DNA of 6,531 nucleotides, taken from contig JALVDN010000424.1 of NCBI GenBank assembly GCA_027008965.1, positions 1 to 6,531 on the forward strand, given 5' to 3'. The stretch is from Flavobacteriales bacterium. Lineage in GTDB: Bacteria; Bacteroidota; Bacteroidia; Flavobacteriales; Flavobacteriaceae. The first letter of the stretch is position 1. Each line of letters opens with the position of its first letter. The notes beneath the pieces are model-generated. The model was not told where the DNA came from and did not search any database. It saw only the letters and a program-made list of their open reading frames with translations. This document shows positions 6,396 to 6,531 of this stretch, one piece after another. Both the position numbers and the translations under genes were made by a program.

Positions 6396-6531
6396 TTATT
6401 GCTTTTGGTAATAAATAATATAATCACCTCCACTCCATTTCTTCATCATTTCACTATCATTTACATAATCAAATTCAAAACCATAATCTACGTTATTATA
6501 AGTTACGGTTACATATAATTTCTTTTTAGTT
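6396..6531 (-). CDS. C-terminal fragment of an unrecognised protein, gene continues past right edge
   Basis: On the minus strand an open frame enters at the right edge and runs 44 codons to a TAA at 6398-6396. It contains no start and is truncated at its 5' end by the window. The readable tail is protein-like: alternating strand-forming stretches (KLYVTVTY and DYGFEFDYV), a turn or helix (SEMMKKW), then GGDYIIYYQKQ at the end. Seven of 44 residues are Tyr. A strong terminator 19 bases after the stop supports it as a real gene end. I do not recognise the family. The strand-turn-strand pattern ending in G-D-hydrophobic-YY loosely recalls small beta domains such as DUF3592, but that is only an impression. 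Membrane segments or a signal peptide, if any, would lie in the missing part. Confidence 0.7.
   Translation of the reverse strand, partial: TKKKLYVTVTYNNVDYGFEFDYVNDSEMMKKWSGGDYIIYYQKQ

Overview
The window is an ordinary, densely packed stretch of an AT-rich bacterial chromosome. Several signs point to the Bacteroidota, probably a flavobacterium-like lineage. Start codons are preceded by A/T-rich sequence without Shine-Dalgarno motifs. Copies of the Bacteroidota -7 promoter element TAnnTTTG occur in two of the gaps before genes. The ComEC protein has the short, metal-motif-free C-terminus that I associate with this phylum. The assignment is inferred from style and protein flavour, not from a marker gene.

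Layout. Bases 1-1061 (+) hold the 3' part of wecB, a non-hydrolysing UDP-GlcNAc 2-epimerase cut by the left edge. After an 83-base gap come two plus-strand genes only 5 bases apart: an M20-family metallodipeptidase (1145-2536) and a short-chain trans-polyprenyl diphosphate synthase (2542-3507). One base later the minus-strand genes begin, read right to left. These are fabG (3509-4255), comEC (4286-6313), and the last 44 codons of an unrecognised gene that enters from the right edge (6396-6531). A strong hairpin terminator at 6348-6376 separates that last gene from comEC. There is no gene-free stretch longer than 85 bases.

Functional picture. The genes are housekeeping functions without an obvious common pathway: surface-sugar precursor synthesis (WecB), peptide turnover (M20 dipeptidase), isoprenoid chain elongation (prenyl synthase), fatty-acid elongation (FabG) and DNA uptake (ComEC). 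Dipeptidase and prenyl synthase are probably co-transcribed, as are comEC and fabG. The two transcription units converge with no visible terminator between them.

I found no mobile element, CRISPR array, tRNA or rRNA, riboswitch, toxin-antitoxin or defence module, and no convincing undescribed system. The points most worth a second look are the degenerate metallo-beta-lactamase-like tail of ComEC, its TTG start beside a promoter-like box, the terminator-free convergent junction, and the small Tyr-rich C-terminal fragment at the right edge.
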